Source: Lactococcus nasutitermitis
Lineage (GTDB): Bacteria > Bacillota > Bacilli > Lactobacillales > Streptococcaceae
DNA: 64,000 nucleotides
Assembly (NCBI RefSeq): GCF_018403765.1
Contig: NZ_BOVQ01000007.1
Span: forward strand, 62,001-126,000
Reading direction: 5' to 3'
A program made the translations under genes and the position numbers. The stretch's first letter is position 1, and each line of letters opens with the position of its first letter. The notes beneath the pieces were generated by a model. It ran no database searches. It had not been told where the DNA came from and saw nothing but the letters and a program-made list of their open reading frames with translations. Below are positions 9,262-16,627 of this stretch, one piece after another.

Positions 9262-11802
9262 ATGGCTGTAAAACATCTCATTGACACATTTATTCCAGAA
9301 AATTATAAGATTTTCTTGGATATTGACCGCAAATCAAAGACTTTCAAAGGACAAGTCGCTATCAAAGGTGAAGCACTTGCTGATACGATTTTTTTCCACG
9401 CAAAAGACTTAAACATCAAAAGCGTGCGCGCATTTAGTGTAGAAACAAACTTTATCATTGACGAAGCAAATGATGAAATCGCCGTCCGCGTTGGTTGCAC
9501 AGGAAAAGTGACAGTCAGTTTTGAATATGAAGCAGCGCTCACAGATAATATGATGGGCATCTACCCTTCATATTATGAAGTCAATGGCGAAAAGAAAATG
9601 CTTATCGGCACACAGTTTGAAAGTCATTTTGCCCGCCAAGCCTTCCCATCTATTGATGAACCAGAAGCCAAAGCAACCTTTGACCTCTCAGTCAAGTTTG
9701 ACGAAGAAGCAGATGATATCATCGTTTCAAATATGCCAGAATTACTTAATATTCAAGGCATTCACGTTTTTGAACGTACTGTGCGCATGAGTTCTTACCT
9801 CCTCGCATTCGTTTTCGGCGACTTGCAATACAAAAAAGGCAAGACAAAGTCTGGCGTAGAAGTTGGCGCATTCTCAACAAAAGCGCATAGTCCAGAAGCA
9901 CTTGATTTCCCACTTGATATTGCCATTCGGAGCATTGAGTTTTACGAAGATTATTATAAAACCCCTTATCCACTTCAACATAGTTATCACATTGCTTTAC
10001 CAGACTTTTCAGCAGGAGCAATGGAAAACTGGGGCTGTATCACATACCGCGAAGTATGTATGCTCGTTGACCCAGAAAATGCCACAGTTGCCAGCAAACA
10101 ATATGTCGCAACAGTCATCGCTCACGAGCTTGCTCACCAATGGTTTGGTGACCTTGTAACGATGAAATGGTGGGACGATTTGTGGCTCAACGAAAGTTTT
10201 GCCAACAATATGGAATACGTCTCAATCGACGCACTTCAACCAGAATGGAATGTCTGGGAAAGTTTCTCTATCTCAGAAGCAACGATGGCACTCACACGAG
10301 ATGCAACAGACGGCGTACAGTCTGTTCACGTTGATGTCAATCATCCTGATGAGATTGGAACACTCTTTGACCCAGCGATTGTTTATGCAAAAGGTTCACG
10401 TCTGATGGTCATGCTTCGCAAATGGCTTGGCGATACCGACTTTGCCGCTGGACTTCATCTCTACTTTGAAACACACAAATACGGCAATACAACAGGTGAT
10501 GACCTCTGGAACGCTTTATCAGAAGTATCTGGCAAAGATGTTGCAGGCTTCATGCACAGTTGGGTCAATCAACCCGGTTATCCAGTTGTCACAGCAGAAG
10601 TTGTCAATGACACACTCATTTTGAGCCAAAAACAATTTTTCATTGGCGAAAGTGAAGATAAAGCACGCTTGTGGAATGTTCCACTTAACAGTAACTGGAC
10701 TGGGCTTCCTGACTTACTCTCAACTGAAAAAGTTGAAATTCCAAATTATGCAGCCTTGAAAGCCGCAAATGCTGGTAAAGCTTTGTTCTTAAATGATGCA
10801 AATATGGCACATTATATCATTGACTACAAAGGAGAATTGTTGACGGACTTGCTGGAAAGTGTATCTAGCCTTGAAAACGTCACGAAGTTCCAACTTATTC
10901 AAGACCGTAAACTCCTTGCAAAAGCCGAGTTGATTAGTTTTGCAGACGTTGTAAATATCCTGCCTTACTTTACTAACGAAAACAGCTATATTGTCAATAC
11001 AGGCTTGAGTCAGCTCGTTGCTGAACTCGAAATCTTTGTAGATGAAGATACAGCGCTTGAAAGTTCTTATAAAGCACTTGTTGGCAAACTTTTCTCGAAA
11101 AATTATGCACGCCTTGGTTGGAATAAAGTTGCAGGAGAATCCGCTGGAGATGAAACACTTCGTGGTATCGCCTTATCTCGTACTTTATTTGCAGAAAATG
11201 CAGAAGCCAAAGCTAAAGCAAGTGAAATTTTTACAGCACACAAGGAAAATCTTGCAACAATCCCAGCAGATATCCGTCCTATCGTCTTGAATAATGAAAT
11301 CAAGACAACAAACTCTGCTGAACTTGTGAAAACATATCGTGAAACTTATGTGAAAACAAGTCTGCAAGAGTTCAAACGCGAGTTGGAAGCTGCTGTCGCA
11401 CTGGTTAAAGATGAAACAGCCGTAGCAAATCTCTTAGCTAGCTTTAAAAATGCAGACATTGTAAAACCGCAAGATATCGCCTTCTCATGGTTCTATCTCT
11501 TGCGCACAGACTTTGCACAAGATGCTGCTTGGGAATGGGAAAAAGCAAACTGGGATTGGTTAGAAGAAAAGCTTGGTGGCGATATGAGCTATGACAAGTT
11601 TGTGATTTATCCAGGAAATGTCTTTAAAACATCCGAAAAACTCGCAGAATACAAAGCATTCTTTGAACCAAAACTTGAAAAACAAGGTTTGAAACGCTCT
11701 ATCGAAATGGCAATCAAACAAATTGAAGCCCGCGTCGCTCTGATTAACAACCAAAAAATAGCCGTTGAAACAGCGATTATTGAGGTTGAGAAGGCGTTAT
11801 AA
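9262..11802 (+). CDS. pepN: aminopeptidase N (lysyl aminopeptidase)
   Basis: 846 residues, M1-family zinc aminopeptidase that trims N-terminal residues from peptides taken up during growth on milk or protein. 'GAMENWG' is the substrate-binding motif. The zinc site is HELAH near residues 288-292 with the distal glutamate in 'NESFANNMEY'. Same length as L. lactis PepN, which it resembles closely from memory. No signal peptide, so cytoplasmic. Functionally it complements the peptide importer at 49.7-57.4 kb. Confidence 0.98.
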   Translation: MAVKHLIDTFIPENYKIFLDIDRKSKTFKGQVAIKGEALADTIFFHAKDLNIKSVRAFSVETNFIIDEANDEIAVRVGCTGKVTVSFEYEAALTDNMMGIYPSYYEVNGEKKMLIGTQFESHFARQAFPSIDEPEAKATFDLSVKFDEEADDIIVSNMPELLNIQGIHVFERTVRMSSYLLAFVFGDLQYKKGKTKSGVEVGAFSTKAHSPEALDFPLDIAIRSIEFYEDYYKTPYPLQHSYHIALPDFSAGAMENWGCITYREVCMLVDPENATVASKQYVATVIAHELAHQWFGDLVTMKWWDDLWLNESFANNMEYVSIDALQPEWNVWESFSISEATMALTRDATDGVQSVHVDVNHPDEIGTLFDPAIVYAKGSRLMVMLRKWLGDTDFAAGLHLYFETHKYGNTTGDDLWNALSEVSGKDVAGFMHSWVNQPGYPVVTAEVVNDTLILSQKQFFIGESEDKARLWNVPLNSNWTGLPDLLSTEKVEIPNYAALKAANAGKALFLNDANMAHYIIDYKGELLTDLLESVSSLENVTKFQLIQDRKLLAKAELISFADVVNILPYFTNENSYIVNTGLSQLVAELEIFVDEDTALESSYKALVGKLFSKNYARLGWNKVAGESAGDETLRGIALSRTLFAENAEAKAKASEIFTAHKENLATIPADIRPIVLNNEIKTTNSAELVKTYRETYVKTSLQEFKRELEAAVALVKDETAVANLLASFKNADIVKPQDIAFSWFYLLRTDFAQDAAWEWEKANWDWLEEKLGGDMSYDKFVIYPGNVFKTSEKLAEYKAFFEPKLEKQGLKRSIEMAIKQIEARVALINNQKIAVETAIIEVEKAL

Positions 11803-11811
11803 TGAACAAAA

Positions 11812-11838
11812 ATAGAGTTTGTATAAACTCTATTTTTT
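11812..11838 (+). terminator. pepN terminator
   Basis: TAGAGTTT and AAACTCTA arms around GTAT, then T6. Confidence 0.9.
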
Positions 11839-11880
11839 ATATGATTGAAATTTTTAGAATACACTCAAATGAAATTATGA

Positions 11881-11942
11881 TATAATGAATGTGAAGAAAT
11901 AGTCAAAAAATACAGATGACTAAGAGTAATTTTTGACTATTT
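11881..11942 (+). promoter_or_regulatory. promoter and 5'-terminal hairpin of the small gene at 11987
   Basis: An extended -10 (TGA TATAAT, 11878-11886) is followed by perfect 13-base inverted arms, AAATAGTCAAAAA (11897-11909) and TTTTTGACTATTT (11930-11942). The hairpin would sit at the extreme 5' end of the transcript. The arms are an inside-out relative of the dispersed palindrome. Confidence 0.45.
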
Positions 11943-11986
11943 ATCATGATGATTATAGATTTGATAATCTTAAAGAGGCGGATAGC

Positions 11987-12259
11987 ATGAAAGCAGAATA
12001 TAAGGGTGAGAAAGTAGAAGTTTGGAAGATTTCTGATAATACGTTAGAAGATGAATGGGTTAGAAAGGCATTTGATGTAGGGAAAATTCGTTGGTTAAAG
12101 TTCGATGATACAAGGCTTCAGGTCATGGAGCGAAAAAATCAAGTACCTTATTATGGAACGATGGGTGAGTGGTTAGTGTTTGATGCTCAAAACGATGATT
12201 ATTCTATCGTAAATACTTATGTTTTTCCTCAAAGGTATGAAGTATTGGAAGATAAATAA
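11987..12259 (+). CDS. hypothetical protein, 90 residues
   Basis: Soluble, acidic 90-residue protein not recognised with certainty. GAGG at the right distance selects the ATG at 11987 over a TTG 54 bases upstream. The pattern '...GTMGEWLVFDAQND' followed by 'VFPQRYEVLED' recalls small phage-type proteins that end in 'GD[WY]...F...Y..V', but this is weak. It has its own promoter with a 5' hairpin and a terminator, and lies between pepN and a convergent PAP2 gene. Confidence 0.55.
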   Translation: MKAEYKGEKVEVWKISDNTLEDEWVRKAFDVGKIRWLKFDDTRLQVMERKNQVPYYGTMGEWLVFDAQNDDYSIVNTYVFPQRYEVLEDK

Positions 12260-12306
12260 ATTTTTTTGTTTTGTAAAAAATTGAAAATAGAAGTATATTT
12301 AACGAA

Positions 12307-12334
12307 AAAAGAGTTTATATAAACTCTTTTTCTA
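12307..12334. terminator. bidirectional terminator between convergent genes
   Basis: AAAAGAGTTTAT and ATAAACTCTTTT form a perfect 12-base stem between the hypothetical gene (+) and the PAP2 gene (-). Confidence 0.8.
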
Positions 12335-12374
12335 TACACTTATGGATAATAGGAAAATCTCTCTATTGAAAAAC

Positions 12375-13037
12375 TTAATGGCTATTTTTTTGAACTCGGT
12401 ATTTAAAATAAATAGGATAAGTCAGAAATAGAATGGCTATTCCTTCCAAAAGTCCGCCTAGAGTATCGCTGGGATAATGGACACCGACAAAAACACGGGA
12501 AAACATGACAAGTAAGACGATGAAAAAGCTAAGAAGTCCGAAAATCCATTTGCTAGTTTGTGTTTTCATTCTATTTGAAAAGATGAGAAAGAGACAGCCT
12601 AAAAATATTGTTGCAAAGACAGAATGCCCGCTGGCAAAACTCATTCCTCCATAATGTGCGAAGGCTGCTATACGATGACCATCAGGTCGTAAGCGACCGA
12701 TAAAATTTTTAATGATAGAATTTCCGACCGTACTAGCAATAGCTAAAATTCCGAACCAGATTGCTCCAAGTCTTTTACGAAATACAAAGAATAAGATAAG
12801 CATTACGATTCCAGTCAACTCAAAGTTTGCATCTCCAAAAAAGTTGGTGAGGGCTGTAAAAAATGCTATCAATAAAGATGAGCTTTGTAGGCTATAAGCA
12901 AAGTTATCAATCTCACTGTCAAAGGCAAAAGGTGTGGTTGTATAGCCTGATTTGATAATGAAGGCTAAGAGTAAAAAAAGTAGAAGTGCTGTTAAACCTA
13001 TGCCATAGTAAAGTTTTTTGTTAAAATTCAATTTCAT
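12375..13037 (-). CDS. PAP2-family membrane phosphatase
   Basis: 220 residues, about six membrane segments. The three phosphatase motifs are present: KNFIGRLRP (KxxxxxxRP), ASGHSVFA (a PSGH variant with A in first place) and SRVFVGVHYPSD (SRxxxxxHxxxD). Such enzymes dephosphorylate undecaprenyl pyrophosphate or phosphatidic acid at the membrane; which one cannot be told here. GGAGAG precedes the start and a TGC-TAAAAT extended -10 lies close upstream. Confidence 0.85.
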   Translation of the reverse strand: MKLNFNKKLYYGIGLTALLLFLLLAFIIKSGYTTTPFAFDSEIDNFAYSLQSSSLLIAFFTALTNFFGDANFELTGIVMLILFFVFRKRLGAIWFGILAIASTVGNSIIKNFIGRLRPDGHRIAAFAHYGGMSFASGHSVFATIFLGCLFLIFSNRMKTQTSKWIFGLLSFFIVLLVMFSRVFVGVHYPSDTLGGLLEGIAILFLTYPIYFKYRVQKNSH

Positions 13038-13147
13038 AAAGTTCTCTCCACAAATTATTTTAGCAAGAAAAAAAGTTTAAAAATACAAGATTTTTATGAG
13101 GAATTGATGAGATTTTATCAGTAAATAGGGTAAGAATGAAGATATTA

Positions 13148-13178
13148 AAAAGCTTGGATATTTTGTATCCAAGCTTTT
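13148..13178 (-). terminator. MFS gene terminator
   Basis: AAAAGCTTGGATA and TATCCAAGCTTTT arms, 13 bases each with a 5-base loop, just after the MFS stop codon. Confidence 0.85.
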
Positions 13179-13181
13179 TAT

Positions 13182-14387
13182 TTAGTTGTTAATGGCACCC
13201 ACTCTTACTTTATGATGATGGAGAATGAAGAGAGCTGCAACTAGGAGAAGTACGCCCATGATTGCTGGGGCAGCGTGTCCAAGGGAGATGTAGATTTGTC
13301 CACCAATGAGAGGACCGATGATGCGAGCGAGGGATTGGAGGGCTTGAGAACCACCTTGAAGTTTTCCTTGCTCACTTGGTGTGGCTGTTTTGGAGAGTTT
13401 GCTATTGAAAGCTGTGCCGAAGATGGAATCGCCGAAAGCGTAGATGAACATAGCTAGGATAAAAAATTCCCAGATGCCTGTGAAGCTTGCTATGGCGATA
13501 AGTGCGTAACCGATGATTTCACTCGTGATGGCAAGTGTTGTGAGTTGTGCATCGTTCATGCGTTTGATGAGATGAGGCATGACAAGTGTTTGGGTCACAA
13601 TATCTTGTAGTCCCATGATGGAAAAGACGAGTCCGATGATAGCTGGGCGCCAAGCGAAACTGTCGAGGGAAAATTGGCTGACGATGGCTTGTAGAGCACC
13701 AGAGGGAATCCAGAGGAGAAATCCTGCAACGAGAAGACGTGAGAGATTTTTCATTGTTAAGATTTCAAAAAGTTGTGTGAAAGGATTGAGTCTGGAAGCT
13801 GGGAGTTTGCTGAGGCGAAGTTCTGGGGCGAGGCTTTCAGGCATGGCAAAAAGTCCGTAAAGTAGGTTGAGAAGTGAGATAGCAGCACCGAAATAAAAGG
13901 GAACAGGATTGCCAAAATGGGCGAGAAGTCCGCCAATCGTAGGGCCAGTAATCGTGCCGATACCGACTGCTGCAGCTATCCAGCCAAAGACTTTTGTGCG
14001 GTCTTCTTCGGAAGTAATGTCGGCAAAATAGGCAAAAAGTGTGACGATATTTCCACCAGTAATGCCGTCAATAATGCGTCCGACAAAAAGCATCCAGAGA
14101 GCGCCAGCCAGTCCAAAGACGAGGTAACCAACTGTCGAACCTGCAAGGCAAAAGAGCATGATTGGTTTACGACCATAGCGGTCAGAAAGTGCGCCAAGTC
14201 CGGGAGCAGCAAAGAAAGTGCAGAGTGCATAAACGCTAGTCAGCGCTGTAACGGCGAGTGCTTGCGTGTGTGAAGTGGTGTAAGGAGCAACCATAAATGG
14301 GACGACAGGAGATATAATAGTAAATCCTAATCCTGTGAGAAATGTTGAGATAAGCCCAAAGATAAGGGCGTGTTTGTTGATGTTCAT
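13182..14387 (-). CDS. MFS drug exporter, TetA-like
   Basis: 401 residues, about 12 membrane segments. 'GALSDRYGRKPIML' near residues 70-83 is MFS motif A of the 12-TM proton/drug antiporters, and 'GPTIGGLLA' is the antiporter motif C region. GGAGG eight bases upstream fixes the start at 14387; a longer in-frame ATG would put that GGAGG inside the gene. A marR gene lies immediately upstream on the same strand and a palindromic operator covers the promoter, so expression is probably derepressed by a drug or other ligand. Substrate unknown. Confidence 0.85.
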   Translation of the reverse strand: MNINKHALIFGLISTFLTGLGFTIISPVVPFMVAPYTTSHTQALAVTALTSVYALCTFFAAPGLGALSDRYGRKPIMLFCLAGSTVGYLVFGLAGALWMLFVGRIIDGITGGNIVTLFAYFADITSEEDRTKVFGWIAAAVGIGTITGPTIGGLLAHFGNPVPFYFGAAISLLNLLYGLFAMPESLAPELRLSKLPASRLNPFTQLFEILTMKNLSRLLVAGFLLWIPSGALQAIVSQFSLDSFAWRPAIIGLVFSIMGLQDIVTQTLVMPHLIKRMNDAQLTTLAITSEIIGYALIAIASFTGIWEFFILAMFIYAFGDSIFGTAFNSKLSKTATPSEQGKLQGGSQALQSLARIIGPLIGGQIYISLGHAAPAIMGVLLLVAALFILHHHKVRVGAINN

Positions 14388-14447
14388 AGATAGAACCTCC
14401 ATGTATAATGTAGTTTCTGTGGAAGGTTTTTTTGTTGCTTTCTTTAG

Positions 14448-14496
14448 GTTTCCTTGGAAACAATAATAGTATATCGTTATTTTGTTTCTTTGTCAA
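14448..14496 (-). promoter_or_regulatory. MFS promoter with MarR-type operator
   Basis: On the minus strand: -35 TTGACA (plus 14491-14496), 17-base spacer, -10 TATACT (plus 14468-14473), then the palindrome GTTTCC-AA-GGAAAC (plus 14448-14461) at the transcription start. The core promoter itself is also roughly palindromic (ACAA...TTGT). Placement is typical for a repressor site of the neighbouring MarR protein. Confidence 0.65.
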
Positions 14497-14524
14497 CAAA
14501 AAAGGTGCGATTTTTCATAAAATA

Positions 14525-14548
14525 TTTTTTGACAAAGCTGTCAAAAAT
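14525..14548. repeat. palindromic repeat
   Basis: TTTTTTGACA, AAGC, TGTCAAAAA, between marR and the MFS promoter. Confidence 0.75.
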
Positions 14549-14560
14549 AATTTGTAATAA

Positions 14561-14592
14561 AAAAATCCGAAATTCATTGAAAAATCGGATTT
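14561..14592 (-). terminator. marR terminator
   Basis: AAATCCGA and TCGGATTT arms, followed on the minus strand by T7. Confidence 0.8.
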
Positions 14593-14595
14593 ATA

Positions 14596-14617
14596 TTTTT
14601 TGACAGTTTCGTCAAAA
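14596..14617. repeat. degenerate palindromic repeat at marR stop
   Basis: TTTTTGACAGTTTC then GTCAAAA, directly abutting the marR stop codon. Confidence 0.55.
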
Positions 14618-15091
14618 TCAATTTTTTAAATTTTCTCGGATAATGCGGTCGAGATGCTGATTGTAGGAGCTGAGAAATTTTTCCAGTGTTGTCAATTCTT
14701 CTGATGAAAGTTGGTCAAAAACACTTTTGTCTTCTGTGAGAAATTGTTTGTGCAAGTCTGAGTGACGTTTATTGATTGATTTTCCTTGGTCCGTGAGTTG
14801 GAAATAAATTTCTTTCTTATTGCTTGGAAGTTGATAAGAAGCGATGAGTTTTTTTGCGATGAGTTTTTTGCTGATTTTACTTGCCGCACCGCGCGTGATA
14901 TAAAGTGCTTCAGCAAGTTTTGTGACATTTGGCGCAGTGAGTGTGTCAATCACTTCCAGAGCTTCGATTTCGGAGAGACTGAGTTCGCGAAATTCCTGCT
15001 CCATGAGCGGTTTTCTGAGGAGATTATTTTTATTGAAAATGTCAGTCAAGTCGCTCATGAGCTGACCTTGTCGTTCTTCTTGTTTATTCAT
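14618..15091 (-). CDS. MarR-family transcriptional regulator
   Basis: 157 residues with a winged helix-turn-helix at about residues 40-110: 'LSLSEIEALEVIDTL' then 'NVTKLAEALYITRGAASKISKKLIAKKLI', the recognition helix and wing of MarR proteins. It starts seven bases after the CDF transporter stop codon, is terminated, and precedes the MFS exporter on the same strand. The most likely target is the palindromic operator over the MFS promoter. No good Shine-Dalgarno sequence is visible, so translation may be coupled to the CDF gene. Confidence 0.85.
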   Translation of the reverse strand: MNKQEERQGQLMSDLTDIFNKNNLLRKPLMEQEFRELSLSEIEALEVIDTLTAPNVTKLAEALYITRGAASKISKKLIAKKLIASYQLPSNKKEIYFQLTDQGKSINKRHSDLHKQFLTEDKSVFDQLSSEELTTLEKFLSSYNQHLDRIIRENLKN

Positions 15092-15098
15092 CTTTTTT

Positions 15099-16310
15099 TC
15101 ATTCTTTTATTATTTTTGTTGTCTGACGGAAAATACAATACCAATATTCATTGCGGCGCCAAGTGCTACTGACCATGTATGAAGCAGTGCTATCAGTGTA
15201 TTCGTAAGTCAAAATGAAAGTTTTTTTACTGACTTGCTTGGCTTGATAATTTTTGATAGCCAGATTTTTTTTTGACAGTTTTGTCAATTTTTCCACAGAA
15301 TTTATGACAGTTCCGTCAAAAAGAATTTCTTGAAAATTGTCTTTTTCTATCAGATTTTCAATGTTTTCATCATTTAAAAACTGTTCTTCTTTGGGTAATA
15401 ATTCCAGTGCGCGCGAGGCAAATTGTTCTTCCTCTGGGAGCGCAGCAGGTTCGACGTGAACATCTGTGTCAAAAACATCAAATTGCTCACGGAGGAGATT
15501 TTCAATATCTTCAGTCGCTTCATGACTTTCAAAAACGGATAAATCAGGCGACATTTCAACCACAACATCAAGAAAAATATTACTGCCGTACATTCTTCCA
15601 CGCATCATTTTCACACGTTTTACCTTGTGCAGCTGCTCCACAGCGTGTTGATAATCAATGAGCAGATTGTCATCAAAACCGTCTGACAGACTAAAAGTTG
15701 AGTCGCGGAAAATGTCATAAGCAGTTTTTAAAATGAAAGCACAAATCACGACAGCCATCACTTTATCAAGCCATTCCATATGAATTGCTGAAGCAACAAC
15801 GGCAATCGCAGTACCAAATGAAGTCAGAGAATCGCTCAGATTATCTTTGCTTGATGCGATGAGTGCTTGTGAACGCGTTTTTTTCGCCAGATTGCGGGAA
15901 TAAAAATAAACCACCAGCATAATCAAACCAGAAAGCAAACCAGCAATAGAGCCAATCGGGTCAACAGATTCAGAAGTACCATTGACAAAATTCATCACCG
16001 TTTCGCGCAGGACTTCAAAGCCAACGAGAAACATGATAAAACTCGAAATCAAGCTGGCAATTGACTCGACTTTCCAATGACCATAAGTGTGGTCGGCATC
16101 TTTTGGAATCCGCGCAATCCGCAAGCCAATCAAAATTGCGATATTGCCAAGAATATCTGTGACATTATTAAAACCGTTGGCACGTAAGGCGTCAGAATGC
16201 ACCAATTCAGCGACAGCGATTTGCCCAATAGAAAGAAAAATATAAGCGCCAATACTGACCCAAATGCCACGTTCAGCGATTTTTAGATTGTTTGTTCTGA
16301 TATTTTGCAT
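15099..16310 (-). CDS. CDF-family cation efflux transporter with extra C-terminal domain
   Basis: 403 residues. Residues 1-210 are the six-TM cation diffusion facilitator domain, with the metal-binding aspartates in 'NVTDILG' and 'DHTYGHWKVE'. Residues about 220-290 are the cytoplasmic dimerisation domain. The last 100 residues go beyond a normal CDF (about 300 residues): 'VSSTWRRNEYWYCIFRQTTKI' resembles the end of SnoaL/DUF4440 domains. Two degenerate palindromic repeats are translated there (FDGTVIN and KLTKLSK). TATAAT lies six bases before the ATG, so the mRNA is probably leaderless. The metal is unknown. Confidence 0.85.
   Translation of the reverse strand: MQNIRTNNLKIAERGIWVSIGAYIFLSIGQIAVAELVHSDALRANGFNNVTDILGNIAILIGLRIARIPKDADHTYGHWKVESIASLISSFIMFLVGFEVLRETVMNFVNGTSESVDPIGSIAGLLSGLIMLVVYFYSRNLAKKTRSQALIASSKDNLSDSLTSFGTAIAVVASAIHMEWLDKVMAVVICAFILKTAYDIFRDSTFSLSDGFDDNLLIDYQHAVEQLHKVKRVKMMRGRMYGSNIFLDVVVEMSPDLSVFESHEATEDIENLLREQFDVFDTDVHVEPAALPEEEQFASRALELLPKEEQFLNDENIENLIEKDNFQEILFDGTVINSVEKLTKLSKKNLAIKNYQAKQVSKKTFILTYEYTDSTASYMVSSTWRRNEYWYCIFRQTTKIIKE
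15272..15287. repeat. palindromic repeat inside CDF gene (first)
   Basis: TTGACAGTTTTGTCAA within a longer T/A run, translated on the minus strand as LTKLSK. Confidence 0.55.
15301..15323. repeat. palindromic repeat inside CDF gene (second)
   Basis: TTTATGACAG, TTC, CGTCAAAAAG, translated on the minus strand as FDGTVIN. Confidence 0.5.
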
Positions 16311-16316
16311 AAGATA

Positions 16317-16322
16317 ATTATA
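16317..16322 (-). promoter_or_regulatory. CDF gene -10 box, leaderless configuration
   Basis: On the minus strand TGT-TATAAT (extended -10) is followed by exactly six bases (TATCTT) and then the ATG. No Shine-Dalgarno sequence is present. Confidence 0.55.
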
Positions 16323-16349
16323 ACAAAAATCAGTATTTTAGGGGAAATA

Positions 16350-16372
16350 TTTTTTGACAGTTCTGTCAAAAA
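16350..16372. repeat. palindromic repeat, CDF-lmrC intergenic (first)
   Basis: TTTTTTGACAG, TT, CTGTCAAAAA. Perfect arms. Confidence 0.8.
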
Positions 16373-16399
16373 TACTTTTTTATTAAAAATAAGTCTTAA

Positions 16400-16422
16400 A
16401 TTTTTGACAGAACTGTCAAAAT
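16400..16422. repeat. palindromic repeat, CDF-lmrC intergenic (second)
   Basis: ATTTTTGACAG, AA, CTGTCAAAAT. Perfect arms, 28 bases after the first copy. Confidence 0.8.
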
Positions 16423-16456
16423 GGTTTAAAATAATTTTGTTAGATTATTTTAAACC
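16423..16456. promoter_or_regulatory. 13-bp inverted repeat upstream of lmrC, possible operator
   Basis: GGTTTAAAATAAT and ATTATTTTAAACC are perfect 13-base arms around an 8-base loop, with no T run. It lies about 40 bases upstream of the lmrC -35. Its shape suits an operator or a structured site. Confidence 0.4.
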
Positions 16457-16494
16457 AAACTAACTATAATATGAAATCTACAAAGAAAGAATTC

Positions 16495-16523
16495 TTGTGT
16501 AGCCTAAAAAATAATGTTATAAT
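16495..16523 (+). promoter_or_regulatory. lmrCD promoter
   Basis: -35 TTGTGT, 17-base spacer ending in TGT, -10 TATAAT at 16518-16523 (extended -10). The leader is about 100 bases; AAAGGA precedes the lmrC ATG. Confidence 0.65.
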
Positions 16524-16627
16524 AGTCTGCTTAAAAAAATTTCATTGATGTATTTTTGTGTTAACAATGAATTAACAAAACCAAGTGAATGTATTTTTTA
16601 CATTTCTACCTATAAGAAAGGAATTTT

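Noticed and set aside
16471-16548. 25-codon open frame upstream of lmrC
   Set aside because: No ribosome-binding site, and it overlaps the lmrC promoter.
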